A stretch of DNA of 64,000 nucleotides from a virus (IMGVR_UViG_3300042863_002514:1-64000); one strand, 5' to 3'; positions 42,901 to 54,129 are shown, counted from the stretch's first letter. Notes: generated by a model not told the origin, from the sequence alone. Numbers and translations are program-made.

Positions 42901-44482
42901 GCCATTTACAGGATATAATAGTGCAAGTGCTCTTTTGAAAGCCAATTATGCATTCTTACAAGCTGAAGTAACAGCATATGCAAATACTTTGGTGTCTATG
43001 ACTACAGATGAGAAAGCTAATTTTGCCAAACTCATTGGCCAAGTTATTGACAGCGTCAGTGGTGATATCATTGGGGCTGGGGGTACTCCTGCTATTGCTG
43101 AGGCTAAATTGTATCCAAAATACTACACTATAAGTAGTGCCACGCCGTTGGTAATAAATGGGGGCCCTGTAATACCAGCACCATTGGCAGCAAGCCTTAG
43201 TTTCAGAAGTGGCCAACGCTATTGGGATGGTGTAACCAGTTTGATACCTGGTCAATCAACACAAACTATTCAGGCCATAAATTTCGCCAAGAGTCTAAGT
43301 CAAAACATAGTTCAAAACACTGCTGTTGTTCCGCTGCAAGTTTCTGTAGCACAAGTTACAAATGGAAGTTTGAGTGGTGGAGCAGCTACTTTGAATGGCG
43401 TAACAGCATTTTTCGACCATATAACCACATTTATTAACGATGGCTTAAGTGTAGCCAATATAAGATATACCCATGCAGGACTGCTCCTACAGGCCAACAG
43501 AGCATTCCTCCAAGCTGAAATTGGTGCATGGGTAAGTATTACCTATCCTGGATTTTTATCACCCGCACAACTGACACTGTGTGAACGAGATGTGGGATTG
43601 ATTGTAGATGGCATGACACTTGATGCAACAAAAGGTGGAGTAATTGAGGCCTTGCGTAGTGGTAGAAATTACTGGAACGGTGTAACCAGCTTGATTGGTG
43701 GGCAAGAAAGTCAAACCATCGCTGCTTTGACCCAACTACGCACGTTGGTTATGGACGTTATCACCAATAGTGCAATTATACCTATCCAGGGGGTTGTGCC
43801 ACAAGTAGTCAACCCAGCATTAAATTATGGCAGTTATAGCTCACAAAACTTGGAAGCCTCTTTTGATGTATTGATCAGCACAATAAACCCCCTCTATGGT
43901 CCCAAAAATCTACGCTGGAATAATTCCAGTCAATTGTTACGATTGAACAAGCAATTTATTCAAGCAGAAGTAACGCAATATGTGTTGAATACTTTTGGTC
44001 CAGGGTTCTTAACAGCTGATCAACTGAGCTTGTGTACACGTGACACTGGATTTATTGTGGATGCAGTAGCAGCTGATTTAGTAGGAGCCGGTGGGTCACT
44101 GCTCAGCGATACTGTGGAAAACGAAACAACTGTCACACTTGAAGAAGTTACAGACTATGCACCTTTGGATGATGAAACTGTAAACTTTTATCAAGTAAGT
44201 GTTGCATCTGCATCCAGTCACACTTTTGAATATGTGGGCGCAGGAACAGATATCAACACCTGCTTGCCTCAGTTAGGTGGTGTACCTATACAGGAAAACG
44301 AAGTTGTAATGAGACGCGGTGGGAGAATTTACTACACTAGCACCGATCACAAAGGTGACTTCCGTATTGGCGAAGGATTAGTTATCAATCAGAATACTGG
44401 CACACTTAGTGGACGTGTGTTTGCCAAAAGCTTGTTTGGCCTTGTAACACCATTTATTTTGAGTATTGAGTCTAGTGGTTAA
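36989..44482 (+). CDS. Giant virion structural protein with repeated helical modules and a beta-helix domain
   Basis: 2497 residues from the ATG at 36989; a GTG 45 bases upstream is a weaker choice. The N-terminus (INTNYPVAGSDNESQGFRDN) is the attachment-type module of T4-like aquatic phage structural proteins, also in the genes at 55548 and 55123. Approximate order: fibre-tip-like motif (90-140), two helical modules of the F..(A/Q)..(V/I)..W...YP / C.RD / YWNGV type (160-420), a short collagen linker (470-500), GSGYT..P glycine-rich beta modules (545-1010), a pectate-lyase-like beta-helix beginning VIWVTKDGDDNNDGLAEDRA (about 1040-1270), more GSGYT modules (1300-1710), four further helical modules (1810-2370) and a C-terminal cap (RIYYTSTDHKGDFRIGEGLV). 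It is likely a long tail or baseplate appendage, perhaps acting on a host polysaccharide. Confidence 0.8.
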   Translation: MTSNIRPDSINTNYPVAGSDNESQGFRDNFEAMRVQLAVAAAEISNLQNTTVRLSGPVQSNKVVLTSDPNGTLVVTRFQNSDLENSIQFPGTGAIRVPVGLTAQRPASNPLAPSTGMIRFNTDYNKLEYYNGTAWYLLSDGSPGQITQNQGLLNAVALVIYNLPFIRAQVNSWVQGNYPLGYSLTPSQLEKCSRDLTTILFAVMNDTLLGSTYNSVAAGNAYWNGVTSVLIYNTPAQKQLTVDALTYALSLVQKIVANIAIVPDYPAVVPPSQVIIPSFSGGVVAYAPIASNIAIINNIILTGPSTEYANFVPTSLGNFSAQTLVYLNLEFLSQEVVGWINNQFPAPYFYDQNKCARDVQLIAACVMSDVLSGINLNSYLAGNKYYESGKTVIPGQVEVTVAALNHLKTLMNDVVTNTSVAPVYSLVPQVFDIAYTDGGLWTNDIVARIDLIINILETGPQPIPAPSGGPAGPVGATGPTGPLGGPTGPAGPGGTPGGPTQAVQFNNGGTFAGSADLKWDGSKLNASKLAVDQVLIDNDVITNSLATGILNLNAKGQVTSLNINNPGSGYTLVPAITIDPPPPGGVQAVAEAVMGAVPIVVPWDRGAGYTPGDALTVQGGVFSAPTLLQVETARIKSILVDANNEGRGYKPNDILTVSGGDGPASATIIITRVKLIEPQIIAQGVGYITGEEITVFGGSGTPATSIISADPIQISGKYDTNNFVTNPAIKTYTVPFTIDPLDYSGVTVTLNGTIILGAVYSFAPNGLQTDITFLPAFSLQAGDVIGVFYNSFSGDGVETNFDLSRAIIPADYFDLYVTLDNVKQTLGTNYTVSQPASVTRLTFVNPPSNGSVISVILGGRVTDITINNSGSYRELPNIVANPAVGGSGRGLLTEYQTAAKYSVTESTCQLQNQGPYYTLPPLTNNKATGGSGYGVQFNMVSEINTLIITDPGYYSFLPTLLNNPVVGGTGTGARVNLSYGLIAAIVNSSGSGYTNTPKAIVQPSPSGNTARVTPVMTGARVSVGDLVVTGVSKGTAPAVTNVIWVTKDGDDNNDGLAEDRAKRTVKAAAAIAKPFTTIFVRSGNYYENNPIYLPERVSVIGDNLRRVNLFYNNPTKDFFWVNNACYIAGVSFRGGKAPGFAITYPPLAGDPDLPPGVPGGAGVISTSPYVQNCTCFNETGGGMKVDGNLAKGLKSMVLDGFTQYNQGGPGIYITNQGYAQLVSIFTICTTIGTWVENGATCSISNSNTSFGDIGILADGISPYLYGGRIKAGTGRFRVDTIDIKNIIQRPFVGLVATVGPEFSYVSEIQVIDQGQGYTSTPLVLLDPPIGYARQRAEFQAVVTSGAITALNNIEKGSGYTGGAYATIYDPSGTGAIIGAVIYSCRSDIASGVAILNGGRGYALNDTITISGGTFPNLQVNTPVLLQVAAVGLGGAVTSVFVIDEGEYTDLPIVSGAATTSSGIGTGFSCSINFGVNSINLASSGTGYTSPTVTISGGGGITAKGRAEYDNTTGTIREVTLISQGGGYIAQPIVTIEGGGGSGNGDTGATAITEVTAGVVTNIRITNPGSNFVIDPTVRFSGGGGAGAKAGQIWYQAVGASVNSVFTTSNNTYFNGGQGYQINDLLEVVGGEGTARTRVRVVAVASNGFTSGIVTRVVIDTAGKYSKMPTLNGVETQYVLSGSGTGCLLDLSMGLAAIDLASGGNSYSAGPRVRFQGGDAESFSFLTAKAAVSPIDTANTLLAITYARDWAYNLIDNNPTPPAGYVGSPYQATELPVVDPALPNGLDATTGVTAFFTNTSQIINYGTSLSPYDNASSLLLLNKAFLQAEVLAYVNWQYPGFFNALAGGNPTEAARLQALCSRDVGYIVDALSIDCSTGGFVRSIRAGQSYWNGIVSKLPGQAAETIDAINYILAWGLNLINNISTPPGAYPGAPFQTAVTASVNPVLTNGVYAASNLTAAVNVITNLISNGLPFTGYNSASALLKANYAFLQAEVTAYANTLVSMTTDEKANFAKLIGQVIDSVSGDIIGAGGTPAIAEAKLYPKYYTISSATPLVINGGPVIPAPLAASLSFRSGQRYWDGVTSLIPGQSTQTIQAINFAKSLSQNIVQNTAVVPLQVSVAQVTNGSLSGGAATLNGVTAFFDHITTFINDGLSVANIRYTHAGLLLQANRAFLQAEIGAWVSITYPGFLSPAQLTLCERDVGLIVDGMTLDATKGGVIEALRSGRNYWNGVTSLIGGQESQTIAALTQLRTLVMDVITNSAIIPIQGVVPQVVNPALNYGSYSSQNLEASFDVLISTINPLYGPKNLRWNNSSQLLRLNKQFIQAEVTQYVLNTFGPGFLTADQLSLCTRDTGFIVDAVAADLVGAGGSLLSDTVENETTVTLEEVTDYAPLDDETVNFYQVSVASASSHTFEYVGAGTDINTCLPQLGGVPIQENEVVMRRGGRIYYTSTDHKGDFRIGEGLVINQNTGTLSGRVFAKSLFGLVTPFILSIESSG

Positions 44483-44502
44483 GACAAGGTAGTTGACATA
44501 CC

Positions 44503-44510
44503 TATAAATA
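44503..44510 (+). promoter_or_regulatory. T4-like late promoter core (TATAAATA)
   Basis: Exact TATAAATA on the plus strand, 34 bases before the ATG at 44545. Confidence 0.7.
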
Positions 44511-44544
44511 CCCAGTCGTATAGCGTTATTTTGTGGAGGTTCCT

Positions 44545-44898
44545 ATGGCTGTTTTGCCGCTGAATACTTTTAGAACTATTACAAGAAGAATCACAGCCGT
44601 AGGTCCTGCTTCTTTTGAGGAAATCTATACATGTCCTGTAGGTGTAACAGCAATTGTTCTTTTGGCCCAAATTTCCAATGTGGGTAATGTTACTGCAAAA
44701 GTAAGTTTTGCTCATGTGAAAGATATTACAGTTACTTTCTTGGTCCGTAATGCCAAAATTCCCATTGAGGACGCTTTGAGTGTTTTGACTGGCCGCCTCG
44801 TGCTTGAAGAAGGACACAGAGTGAGAGTTTTCACAGATGCTGCTGGGGCCAATAATTTAGATGTAGTCCTAAGTATTGTGGAAAGCGCCAACACATAA
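44545..44898 (+). CDS. Small beta-sandwich structural protein B
   Basis: 117 residues from the ATG at 44545, five bases after a strong GGAGG; an in-frame ATG at 44533 lies before the GGAGG-spaced start and was not chosen. Alternating strands (IVLLAQISNVGNVTAKVSFA, LEEGHRVRVFTDAAGANNLD, then VVLSIVES) resemble those of the proteins at 17515 and 51949. It has its own late-promoter octamer and lies between two giant fibre genes. A virion decoration or fibre-collar role is inferred. The family is not named. Confidence 0.6.
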   Translation: MAVLPLNTFRTITRRITAVGPASFEEIYTCPVGVTAIVLLAQISNVGNVTAKVSFAHVKDITVTFLVRNAKIPIEDALSVLTGRLVLEEGHRVRVFTDAAGANNLDVVLSIVESANT

Positions 44899-44945
44899 TG
44901 AATTTTTCCAGGACTAGATACCAAAAGTCAAAATACCATCTTGCA

Positions 44946-44953
44946 CCTAAATA
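44946..44953 (+). promoter_or_regulatory. Late-promoter-like octamer (CCTAAATA)
   Basis: CCTAAATA on the plus strand, 32 bases before the ATG at 44986 of the collagen-like fibre gene, the same spacing as at 44503 and 51909. Confidence 0.45.
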
Positions 44954-44982
44954 TCCCACTATTGGCACGGTTGTAGAGATAA

Positions 44983-48977
<3,995 letters not shown>

Positions 48978-49014
48978 ATATTGACCTTCTGAATGAAAAC
49001 AACTATCTCATTAT

Positions 49015-50481
49015 ATGAGATATAGTATTGTTATACCCACTTATAATCACTGTGAAGACCTACTCAAGCCCTGTTTAGAGTCAATTTTTAGATATTCGCA
49101 CATGCGAGATATAGAATTGATCATTTCAGCCAATGGCTGTGTTGATAATACTAAAACCTATCTAACCAACTTACAAAAACAATTTCAAGTGCTGGGAATG
49201 GAGGATCATTTCAAAATTGTTTGGAATGACGCCCCATTGGGATTTTCCAAAGCCACTAATGTAGGCATAAGAGAAGCCTCTTGTGATCTAGTTGTATTAC
49301 TAAGTAATGATGTAACTTTGCTGGGTCAAGAAAAAGGCACTTGGTTGTCTAGGCTGGTCTTGCCCTTTGAAACAAATGTGCGATGCGGTATTTCGTGCAC
49401 AAACAAAATGTATAGTGAACATGCAGGCCGTGATTTTGCTATTTTCTTTTGTGTGATGATTCACAAAAAAGTTTTTGAAAAAATAGGCTTGTTGAATGAA
49501 GACTATGGTGTTGGTAGCGGAGAAGATATTGAATTTTCCATTGAGGCTGAAAACGCAGGATTTGAAGTAATTGAAGTGGCGCAAAACACCATGGACTATA
49601 ATTTAAAAATGTGGTTAAGTGATTTTCCTTTATACCACAAAGGTGAAGGCACAGTTCATGATCCATCACTTGTGCCGGATTGGGATAATATTTTCACTGG
49701 GAACATGATCAAGGTTGCGCAAAAATATAATCCCGCTTGGGTGGAAGCCAACGCTGCCCAATTCTCTTGGCAACTGCTTCAAGAAACATTGCCTAAATTT
49801 CATAAACCAATTAGCCTGCTCAAAAAGTTGAATAATGTGTTATTTGATGAAATATTCAAAATAAATTGTTATCATGTTCTGCCAAATGAGTTTGAAGGCA
49901 ATATTGTTGTAGATATTGGTGCTCATATTGGCACATTTAGCATATTCAGTCTCATTCATGGTGCCACAAAAGTCTTGGCTATAGAGGCTAACCCCAAAGT
50001 CTACTCCACACATTTAGCAGATGTAGTAAGCTCTTTGCCTCAAATACAGATAGATAATCTTGCTGTTACAGATCAAGAAGACATATTGGTATCAATCAAA
50101 GATGATGATGTCAACAGCCAGCTCCAACCCTATGATCCAAAAAATCTGTCTGTGAAAACCATAACCTTACTTTCTCTGTTAAAAAAACACAATATTGAGG
50201 GAACTGAATTGGTTTTGAAACTGGATATTGAAGGGCATGAATTCAATGTATTACTGAATACACCAATTGAAGTTTTGAGCCGCTTCAAAACCATTTTTGT
50301 GGAAGTTCACAATGACATGAATCCCAACTCCAATTTCAGGGATATCAAAAGAATTGCAGAACATCTTGAAAACAATGGTTTCAAGAAAACATTTGAAATA
50401 CCCTTGTTGTGGTTTGGCATAGATGGCACAGTAACGCAAACTGGTGTATGGAATGAGAAGTACGAAAGAGTGAAAATATGA
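49015..50481 (+). CDS. GT2 glycosyltransferase fused to FkbM-type methyltransferase
   Basis: 488 residues. Residues 1 to about 230 are a GT2 domain: YSIVIPTYNHCEDLLKPCLE, LIISANGCVDNTK, VVLLSNDVTLLG at the metal site and GVGSGEDIEFSIEAENAGFE with the catalytic-base region. Residues about 295-470 are an FkbM-like methyltransferase: NIVVDIGAHIGTFSIFSLIH (SAM loop), VLAIEANPKVY and LKLDIEGHEFNVL. The protein would add a sugar and methylate it or a neighbouring sugar. It starts 52 bases after the collagen-like fibre gene and is coupled to the next gene by ATGA. A decayed relative of its GT2 half lies at 13736-14710. Confidence 0.88.
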   Translation: MRYSIVIPTYNHCEDLLKPCLESIFRYSHMRDIELIISANGCVDNTKTYLTNLQKQFQVLGMEDHFKIVWNDAPLGFSKATNVGIREASCDLVVLLSNDVTLLGQEKGTWLSRLVLPFETNVRCGISCTNKMYSEHAGRDFAIFFCVMIHKKVFEKIGLLNEDYGVGSGEDIEFSIEAENAGFEVIEVAQNTMDYNLKMWLSDFPLYHKGEGTVHDPSLVPDWDNIFTGNMIKVAQKYNPAWVEANAAQFSWQLLQETLPKFHKPISLLKKLNNVLFDEIFKINCYHVLPNEFEGNIVVDIGAHIGTFSIFSLIHGATKVLAIEANPKVYSTHLADVVSSLPQIQIDNLAVTDQEDILVSIKDDDVNSQLQPYDPKNLSVKTITLLSLLKKHNIEGTELVLKLDIEGHEFNVLLNTPIEVLSRFKTIFVEVHNDMNPNSNFRDIKRIAEHLENNGFKKTFEIPLLWFGIDGTVTQTGVWNEKYERVKI

Positions 50482-51449
50482 AAAAAGGAGTCTTGTGCAG
50501 CATTACTACTCGAGGCAGATACCACAGCACACTGGCCATGAGCATCATGAGTGTGGCAACTCAAACAGAACTACCTGACCACTTGGTCATATTTGATGAC
50601 AATGACCCTACTGAGGATATTAGAGAGATACCTACTCTACGCCATGTTCTGTGCATCTTGGAAGAGAAAAAACTGTCTTGGGAAGTAATTTTTGGGCGGA
50701 AACAGGGTCCGCATCATAACCATCAGATTGCCAATCGTATGGGGTTTGAATGGGTGTGGCGTCTAGATGACGACGCTGTGGCTGAACCCAATGCATTGAA
50801 AATCTTTAAAAGTCATCTAAATGCCAACACTGGTGCGGTAGGAGGTAGTATACTCACACCACCATTTTTGAAAAATACCAACGCCACTGGTTCCATTGAT
50901 AAAGTTGAAGAACAAAGCATTCAATGGGATTACATTGCTGAGAAAAAAGCTGTTGATCATTTGCATTGTAGTTTCGTGTATCGAGCAGGCATACATGACT
51001 ACAATTTGGGCTTAAGTCCAGTGGGGTTCCGAGAAGAAACCCTGTTCACATGGGGTTTGAAACAAAAGGGCTTTGATATCTTCATTGTACCTGGTGTAAT
51101 AACATGGCATTTGAAAAATCCTGTTGGTGGAATAAGACAACAAGATGAATTGATGTATTCCAAAGATGATGCTATTTTCCGCAATCATTTACATTATAGA
51201 GACCATACTATGGTAGTGCTTGACTGCGGTATGGGTGATCATGTTGTGTTCCAGAAAGTTCTTCCTTTGTTAAAAAATCCAGTTGTGTTTTCCTGTTATC
51301 CAGAAATCGTAGCAGGACGCAGTATTGGTGAGGCAGTGCATTTGTTTGGTGACATAAGTTACTTAAACGTATACCAAAAAATGGAACAGTGGAATTGGAC
51401 TGAAAGCTTGGAAAAGGCCTATCGCAAACTGTATGGAGTTGACAATTGA
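50478..51449 (+). CDS. Glycosyltransferase: GT2-like domain followed by the N-terminal half of a GT9-like domain
   Basis: 323 residues. The first about 230 residues are GT2/GT-A-like (LCSITTRGRYHSTLAMSIMS, EWVWRLDDDAVAEPNALKIF with the metal-binding DDD, and FREETLFTWGLKQKGFDIFI). The last about 85 residues (VVLDCGMGDHVVFQKVLPLL, then VVFSCYPEI) have the glycine loop and first Rossmann strands of a heptosyltransferase-like GT9 domain, and they stop where the second half of a GT9 fold would begin. The next frame supplies that second half. Start and stop overlap both neighbours by four bases. Confidence 0.75.
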   Translation: MKKGVLCSITTRGRYHSTLAMSIMSVATQTELPDHLVIFDDNDPTEDIREIPTLRHVLCILEEKKLSWEVIFGRKQGPHHNHQIANRMGFEWVWRLDDDAVAEPNALKIFKSHLNANTGAVGGSILTPPFLKNTNATGSIDKVEEQSIQWDYIAEKKAVDHLHCSFVYRAGIHDYNLGLSPVGFREETLFTWGLKQKGFDIFIVPGVITWHLKNPVGGIRQQDELMYSKDDAIFRNHLHYRDHTMVVLDCGMGDHVVFQKVLPLLKNPVVFSCYPEIVAGRSIGEAVHLFGDISYLNVYQKMEQWNWTESLEKAYRKLYGVDN

Positions 51450-51913
51450 TTCTGATCGCGCCCTGGAGTAAACCATTACGTAATGGCCAAACCAATCCCA
51501 AAAACTATCCCTACTGGGGTGACCTAGTGAAATTATTACCACCACCAGTGGTGCAAGTGGGGGTGGATGGCGAACTTCAATTGGTTGAAGATTTCCGCAA
51601 AAATTTAAATCTGAAAGATTTGGCTCAACTGATTCTGGCATGCAATACATGGATCTCTGTGGACACATTTTTTCAACACTATGCATGGAGTTTAGGCAAA
51701 AAAGGTGTAGTAGTGTGGGGACAAAGTGATCCCAACATCTATGGTCATGCCGAAAATGAGAATCTACTCCTGAACCGTAGTTTTTTAACAAGTAATCAAT
51801 TTTTGATGTGGGAAATGATCCCCTATCGCAATGATTGCTGGGTAGACCCAAAAACAGTATTGGAAAGTGTTCAAAAGTCTCAAGGGATGGGTGGCTTCGA
51901 GAACATGGGATAA
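51446..51913 (+). CDS. GT9 (heptosyltransferase-like) C-terminal half
   Basis: 155 residues from a TTG that overlaps the previous TGA stop (TTGA). It opens LIAPWSKPLRNGQTNPKNYP, like the second-domain strand of GT9 enzymes, and has LKDLAQLILACNTWISVDTF followed by QHYAWSLGKKGVVVWGQSDP, the donor-binding 'DT...H.A...G' motif. It lacks the first GT9 domain, which is encoded by the end of the previous gene. Translation is probably by coupling at TTGA, or less likely by a -1 frameshift. The two proteins may assemble one active GT9. Confidence 0.7.
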   Translation: MILIAPWSKPLRNGQTNPKNYPYWGDLVKLLPPPVVQVGVDGELQLVEDFRKNLNLKDLAQLILACNTWISVDTFFQHYAWSLGKKGVVVWGQSDPNIYGHAENENLLLNRSFLTSNQFLMWEMIPYRNDCWVDPKTVLESVQKSQGMGGFENMG

Positions 51914-51916
51914 ATA
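51909..51916 (+). promoter_or_regulatory. T4-like late promoter core (GATAAATA)
   Basis: GATAAATA on the plus strand overlapping the end of the previous gene, 32 bases before the ATG at 51949. Confidence 0.5.
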
Positions 51917-51948
51917 TTGCAGACGGTTCATACTAGGAATATCACTCA

Positions 51949-52281
51949 ATGGCTAACACTACTCCTAAAATATTTAACCAGCTGCGCCCTTTGAATACTG
52001 CTGTTCCCAGTCAGTTGTATAGCGTGCCCTTGCAAAGACAAGCCCAAATAACACTGTTTGTGGCAAATCAAGGAAATACCAGCGAGTTTTTCCGAATAGC
52101 ATTAGTACCAGACGGACAAAGCTTGACTACTGCCCGGTATATTGCATTTGATACACCCTTGATAGGCAACGGAGTATTTGCTGTGACAGGCATTGGTTTG
52201 GATTCAGGTGATAGTATATTTGTCAAGAGTGCAATAGGCAACTTAAGCTTTACTGCCACCGGAATTGAATTTAGCCCTTAA
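51949..52281 (+). CDS. Small beta-sandwich structural protein C
   Basis: 110 residues with AGGA ten bases before the ATG and a late-promoter octamer upstream. Strands such as QITLFVANQGNTSEFFRIAL and GIGLDSGDSIFVKSAIGNLS resemble proteins at 17515 and 44545. Placement after a fibre/glycosyltransferase block again suggests a virion part. No named family is recognised. Confidence 0.58.
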   Translation: MANTTPKIFNQLRPLNTAVPSQLYSVPLQRQAQITLFVANQGNTSEFFRIALVPDGQSLTTARYIAFDTPLIGNGVFAVTGIGLDSGDSIFVKSAIGNLSFTATGIEFSP

Positions 52282-52324
52282 AATACAACACAGCACATAT
52301 TGGTAAACCTACAGATGCTGTCTA

Positions 52325-52588
52325 ATGTGTGAGATTATTCCATTCCCAAATAAGCGTGCTGCAAAAGTCAATAACCATTTTTCTGTGGAACAAGTTGAGC
52401 CCACTGGCTATATACCAGTCAAAAAAATTGACTTTACATGTCCTTCCTGCCAAACTCAAACAAGCTTTTCATTTAATAATATCATTTTTCGTACTCTGCA
52501 ATTTTATTGCAGTAAATGTGGTGCAGGATGGAAGGTAACAAACAAACTATTCGCTGGTTTAATTGAAAAAGAAAACAAACCACCATGA
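52325..52588 (+). CDS. Zinc-ribbon protein
   Basis: 87 residues. CPSCQ (near residue 40) and CSKCG (near 66) form a treble- or ribbon-type zinc site with 22 residues between the pairs (CPSC..., FYCSKCGAGWKV). The N-terminal half is polar. Such small zinc ribbons often bind nucleic acid or proteins of the transcription machinery. The stop overlaps the next gene's ATG by four bases. Its role is not determined. Confidence 0.65.
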   Translation: MCEIIPFPNKRAAKVNNHFSVEQVEPTGYIPVKKIDFTCPSCQTQTSFSFNNIIFRTLQFYCSKCGAGWKVTNKLFAGLIEKENKPP

Positions 52589-52887
52589 CACACCCCCTAA
52601 TAAATGATTTGACTGCTGTCTCTTTTGAAGAGTTGGAAAAAAGAAAAAATGATATTTTAAGCAGGATGCAAAGGCTAAGAATCTGGGGGCAAGGCAGTAG
52701 TGAAATATGGGACCAGTTTCAAAGTATCCTAGGCAGTTTGGATTTAGAGATGGAACAAAGACTGTCAGCTCAGGACACTGCAAAAAATCCTTCCAAAAAT
52801 GTTATTGTAAATACTGACCCCTTGGAAGAAGAGTTAGAAGACCTTTCCAAACAAAAGCGTGGTCCAAAACAGTATACTATACTATAA
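52585..52887 (+). CDS. Hypothetical helical protein
   Basis: 100 residues. It begins THPLINDLTAVSFEELEKRK and continues as a coiled-coil-like helix (ILSRMQRLRIWGQGSSEIWD, QFQSILGSLDLEMEQRL), with a disordered acidic to basic tail ending KRGPKQYTIL. Proteins of this size and start occur in T4-like aquatic phages near structural or replication genes, but I know of no function. It overlaps the zinc-ribbon gene and is two bases before the DnaE-like fragment gene. Confidence 0.55.
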   Translation: MTHPLINDLTAVSFEELEKRKNDILSRMQRLRIWGQGSSEIWDQFQSILGSLDLEMEQRLSAQDTAKNPSKNVIVNTDPLEEELEDLSKQKRGPKQYTIL

Positions 52888-52889
52888 TT

Positions 52890-53396
52890 ATGAATAACGA
52901 CCTTGTAGTTTTTGACAATGAAGGAACTCCTTTTGTGAGTGGTCAAGGAATTATTGAATTGGCGTATCAAAACAAGCTGGATAATATTTTTGAGTGGCAA
53001 GATTCACCAGCAAAAAGTGCATTCTTGCAGCAATGTGAAAAACTAGATTATTGGCCTATCCCCAGTCATGCATCTGATCCAAAAAAGCGTGACTGGTTTA
53101 CGCCTGAGGAATACACATGCATTGATTTGAAACAGTATTGTCTAACAAGATGTGTTAACAAAGAACAAACGCAACGAGCACTTCTGGAACTGGGACTCAT
53201 ATCTTCACTAAATGCTGAACCCATCTTCCATCATTTGATCTATCTTGTAGATACTTGGAGGAGTCACGGGTTAGTGTGGGGAGTAGGCAGAGGGAGTAGC
53301 GTAAGCTGTTTTGTGCTATATCTTATTGGCGTTAACAAAATCAATCCCTTAGACTATGATCTTGACTACCAGGAATTTTTCAAAATTAAATACTAA
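52890..53396 (+). CDS. DNA polymerase III alpha (DnaE)-like fragment protein
   Basis: 168 residues. The C-terminal 40 residues, LVWGVGRGSSVSCFVLYLIG, then VNKINPLDYDLDYQEFFK, match the G.GRGS...SLVAY.LG...NPL.Y.LLFERFLN block of bacterial polymerase III alpha subunits. The protein stops just where DnaE continues with the PD(F/I)D(V/I)D catalytic Asp motif, so it cannot be a polymerase by itself. The N-terminal 120 residues resemble the region before this block only weakly. It is flanked by small genes and the clamp-loader block. It may be a binding or regulatory derivative, or a relic. Confidence 0.68.
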   Translation: MNNDLVVFDNEGTPFVSGQGIIELAYQNKLDNIFEWQDSPAKSAFLQQCEKLDYWPIPSHASDPKKRDWFTPEEYTCIDLKQYCLTRCVNKEQTQRALLELGLISSLNAEPIFHHLIYLVDTWRSHGLVWGVGRGSSVSCFVLYLIGVNKINPLDYDLDYQEFFKIKY

Positions 53397-53420
53397 TTTT
53401 ACAGTGAGCAAGGAACCATA

Positions 53421-53804
53421 ATGGCCGGACATTTTAGACGTCAACACAGAAGTATGCGGGGAGAAATTATAGATTTTTCAGCCTTGAGCTTACAAAATCA
53501 GCAACAAGTTGCATTAGGAAATGCACGCATGAATGCAAAGGGTGACATTCTTGGCGAGGGGGGTATCATTTTGAAAACACAAGAACAGGTTGAAGCTGAA
53601 TGGGCTGCGGCTAGAGCCATGTCACAAACTTTTACTGCTGATATCAAAAGCGAACAACCTCTCTCACAAGCAGCACCTCCTCCTATGCCTACCCCAAGAG
53701 CAGCTACTTTGCCTGATGTTGAGTTTCCCACAATTCAAGAACTAGTGGGATCTGGAGTTATTACACCAACACCAAAACGGAAAATTGCAGAAAAAGATGA
53801 CTAA
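53421..53804 (+). CDS. Conserved phage hypothetical protein
   Basis: 127 residues. The basic N-terminus (AGHFRRQHRSMRGEIIDFSA) and VALGNARMNAKGDILGEGGI form a block I associate with an uncharacterised protein of T4-like aquatic phages. The C-terminal half is Pro/Ala-rich (QAAPPPMPTPRAATLPDVEF), followed by a short helix and a basic tail. It overlaps the co-chaperonin start by eight bases. Function is unknown. Confidence 0.55.
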   Translation: MAGHFRRQHRSMRGEIIDFSALSLQNQQQVALGNARMNAKGDILGEGGIILKTQEQVEAEWAAARAMSQTFTADIKSEQPLSQAAPPPMPTPRAATLPDVEFPTIQELVGSGVITPTPKRKIAEKDD

Positions 53805-54129
53805 TTTTGAACCTTTTGATTGGCACACAGAGGGTGAGATTCGCCCATTGCCTAATCGAGTCCTAGTGCATAACATGGAACATGGTGAGCGTCGAACCAA
53901 AAGTGGTCTCATAATTGGTGACGACGATGGGAAAGAGCGTGGCGTACGTCCACGCTGGGCTACAGTTTATTCAGTAGGCAAGGACGTAGATGATGTCAAA
54001 AAGGGAGATCGTGTGCTGATCTCTCACGGTCGCTGGAGCCGTGGAGTGTCTGTGGCTGCTCCTGATGGCGAAATCACAGTTGTGAGAATGGTAGAGCCAG
54101 AAAGCATTCTCCTTGTAGAGGACTGTTGA
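53797..54129 (+). CDS. GroES/gp31-like co-chaperonin
   Basis: 110 residues from the ATG at 53797. The fold markers of co-chaperonins are present: EIRPLPNRVLVHNMEHGERR (first strand and mobile-loop start), TKSGLIIGDDDG (loop), WATVYSVGKDVDDVKKGDRV (the G..V..VKKGD.V block) and ILLVEDC at the end. Such a protein caps GroEL and in T4 (gp31) allows folding of the major capsid protein. Sequence similarity to GroES is moderate, and the mobile loop is longer than in GroES. The gene overlaps its upstream neighbour by eight bases and precedes the clamp loader by 55. Confidence 0.75.
   Translation: MTNFEPFDWHTEGEIRPLPNRVLVHNMEHGERRTKSGLIIGDDDGKERGVRPRWATVYSVGKDVDDVKKGDRVLISHGRWSRGVSVAAPDGEITVVRMVEPESILLVEDC

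Noticed and set aside
40280-43497. Minus-strand frames inside the giant structural gene
   Set aside because: They are Thr/Ser/Cys-rich antisense translations of glycine-rich DNA without ribosome-binding sites or spacing typical of this genome.
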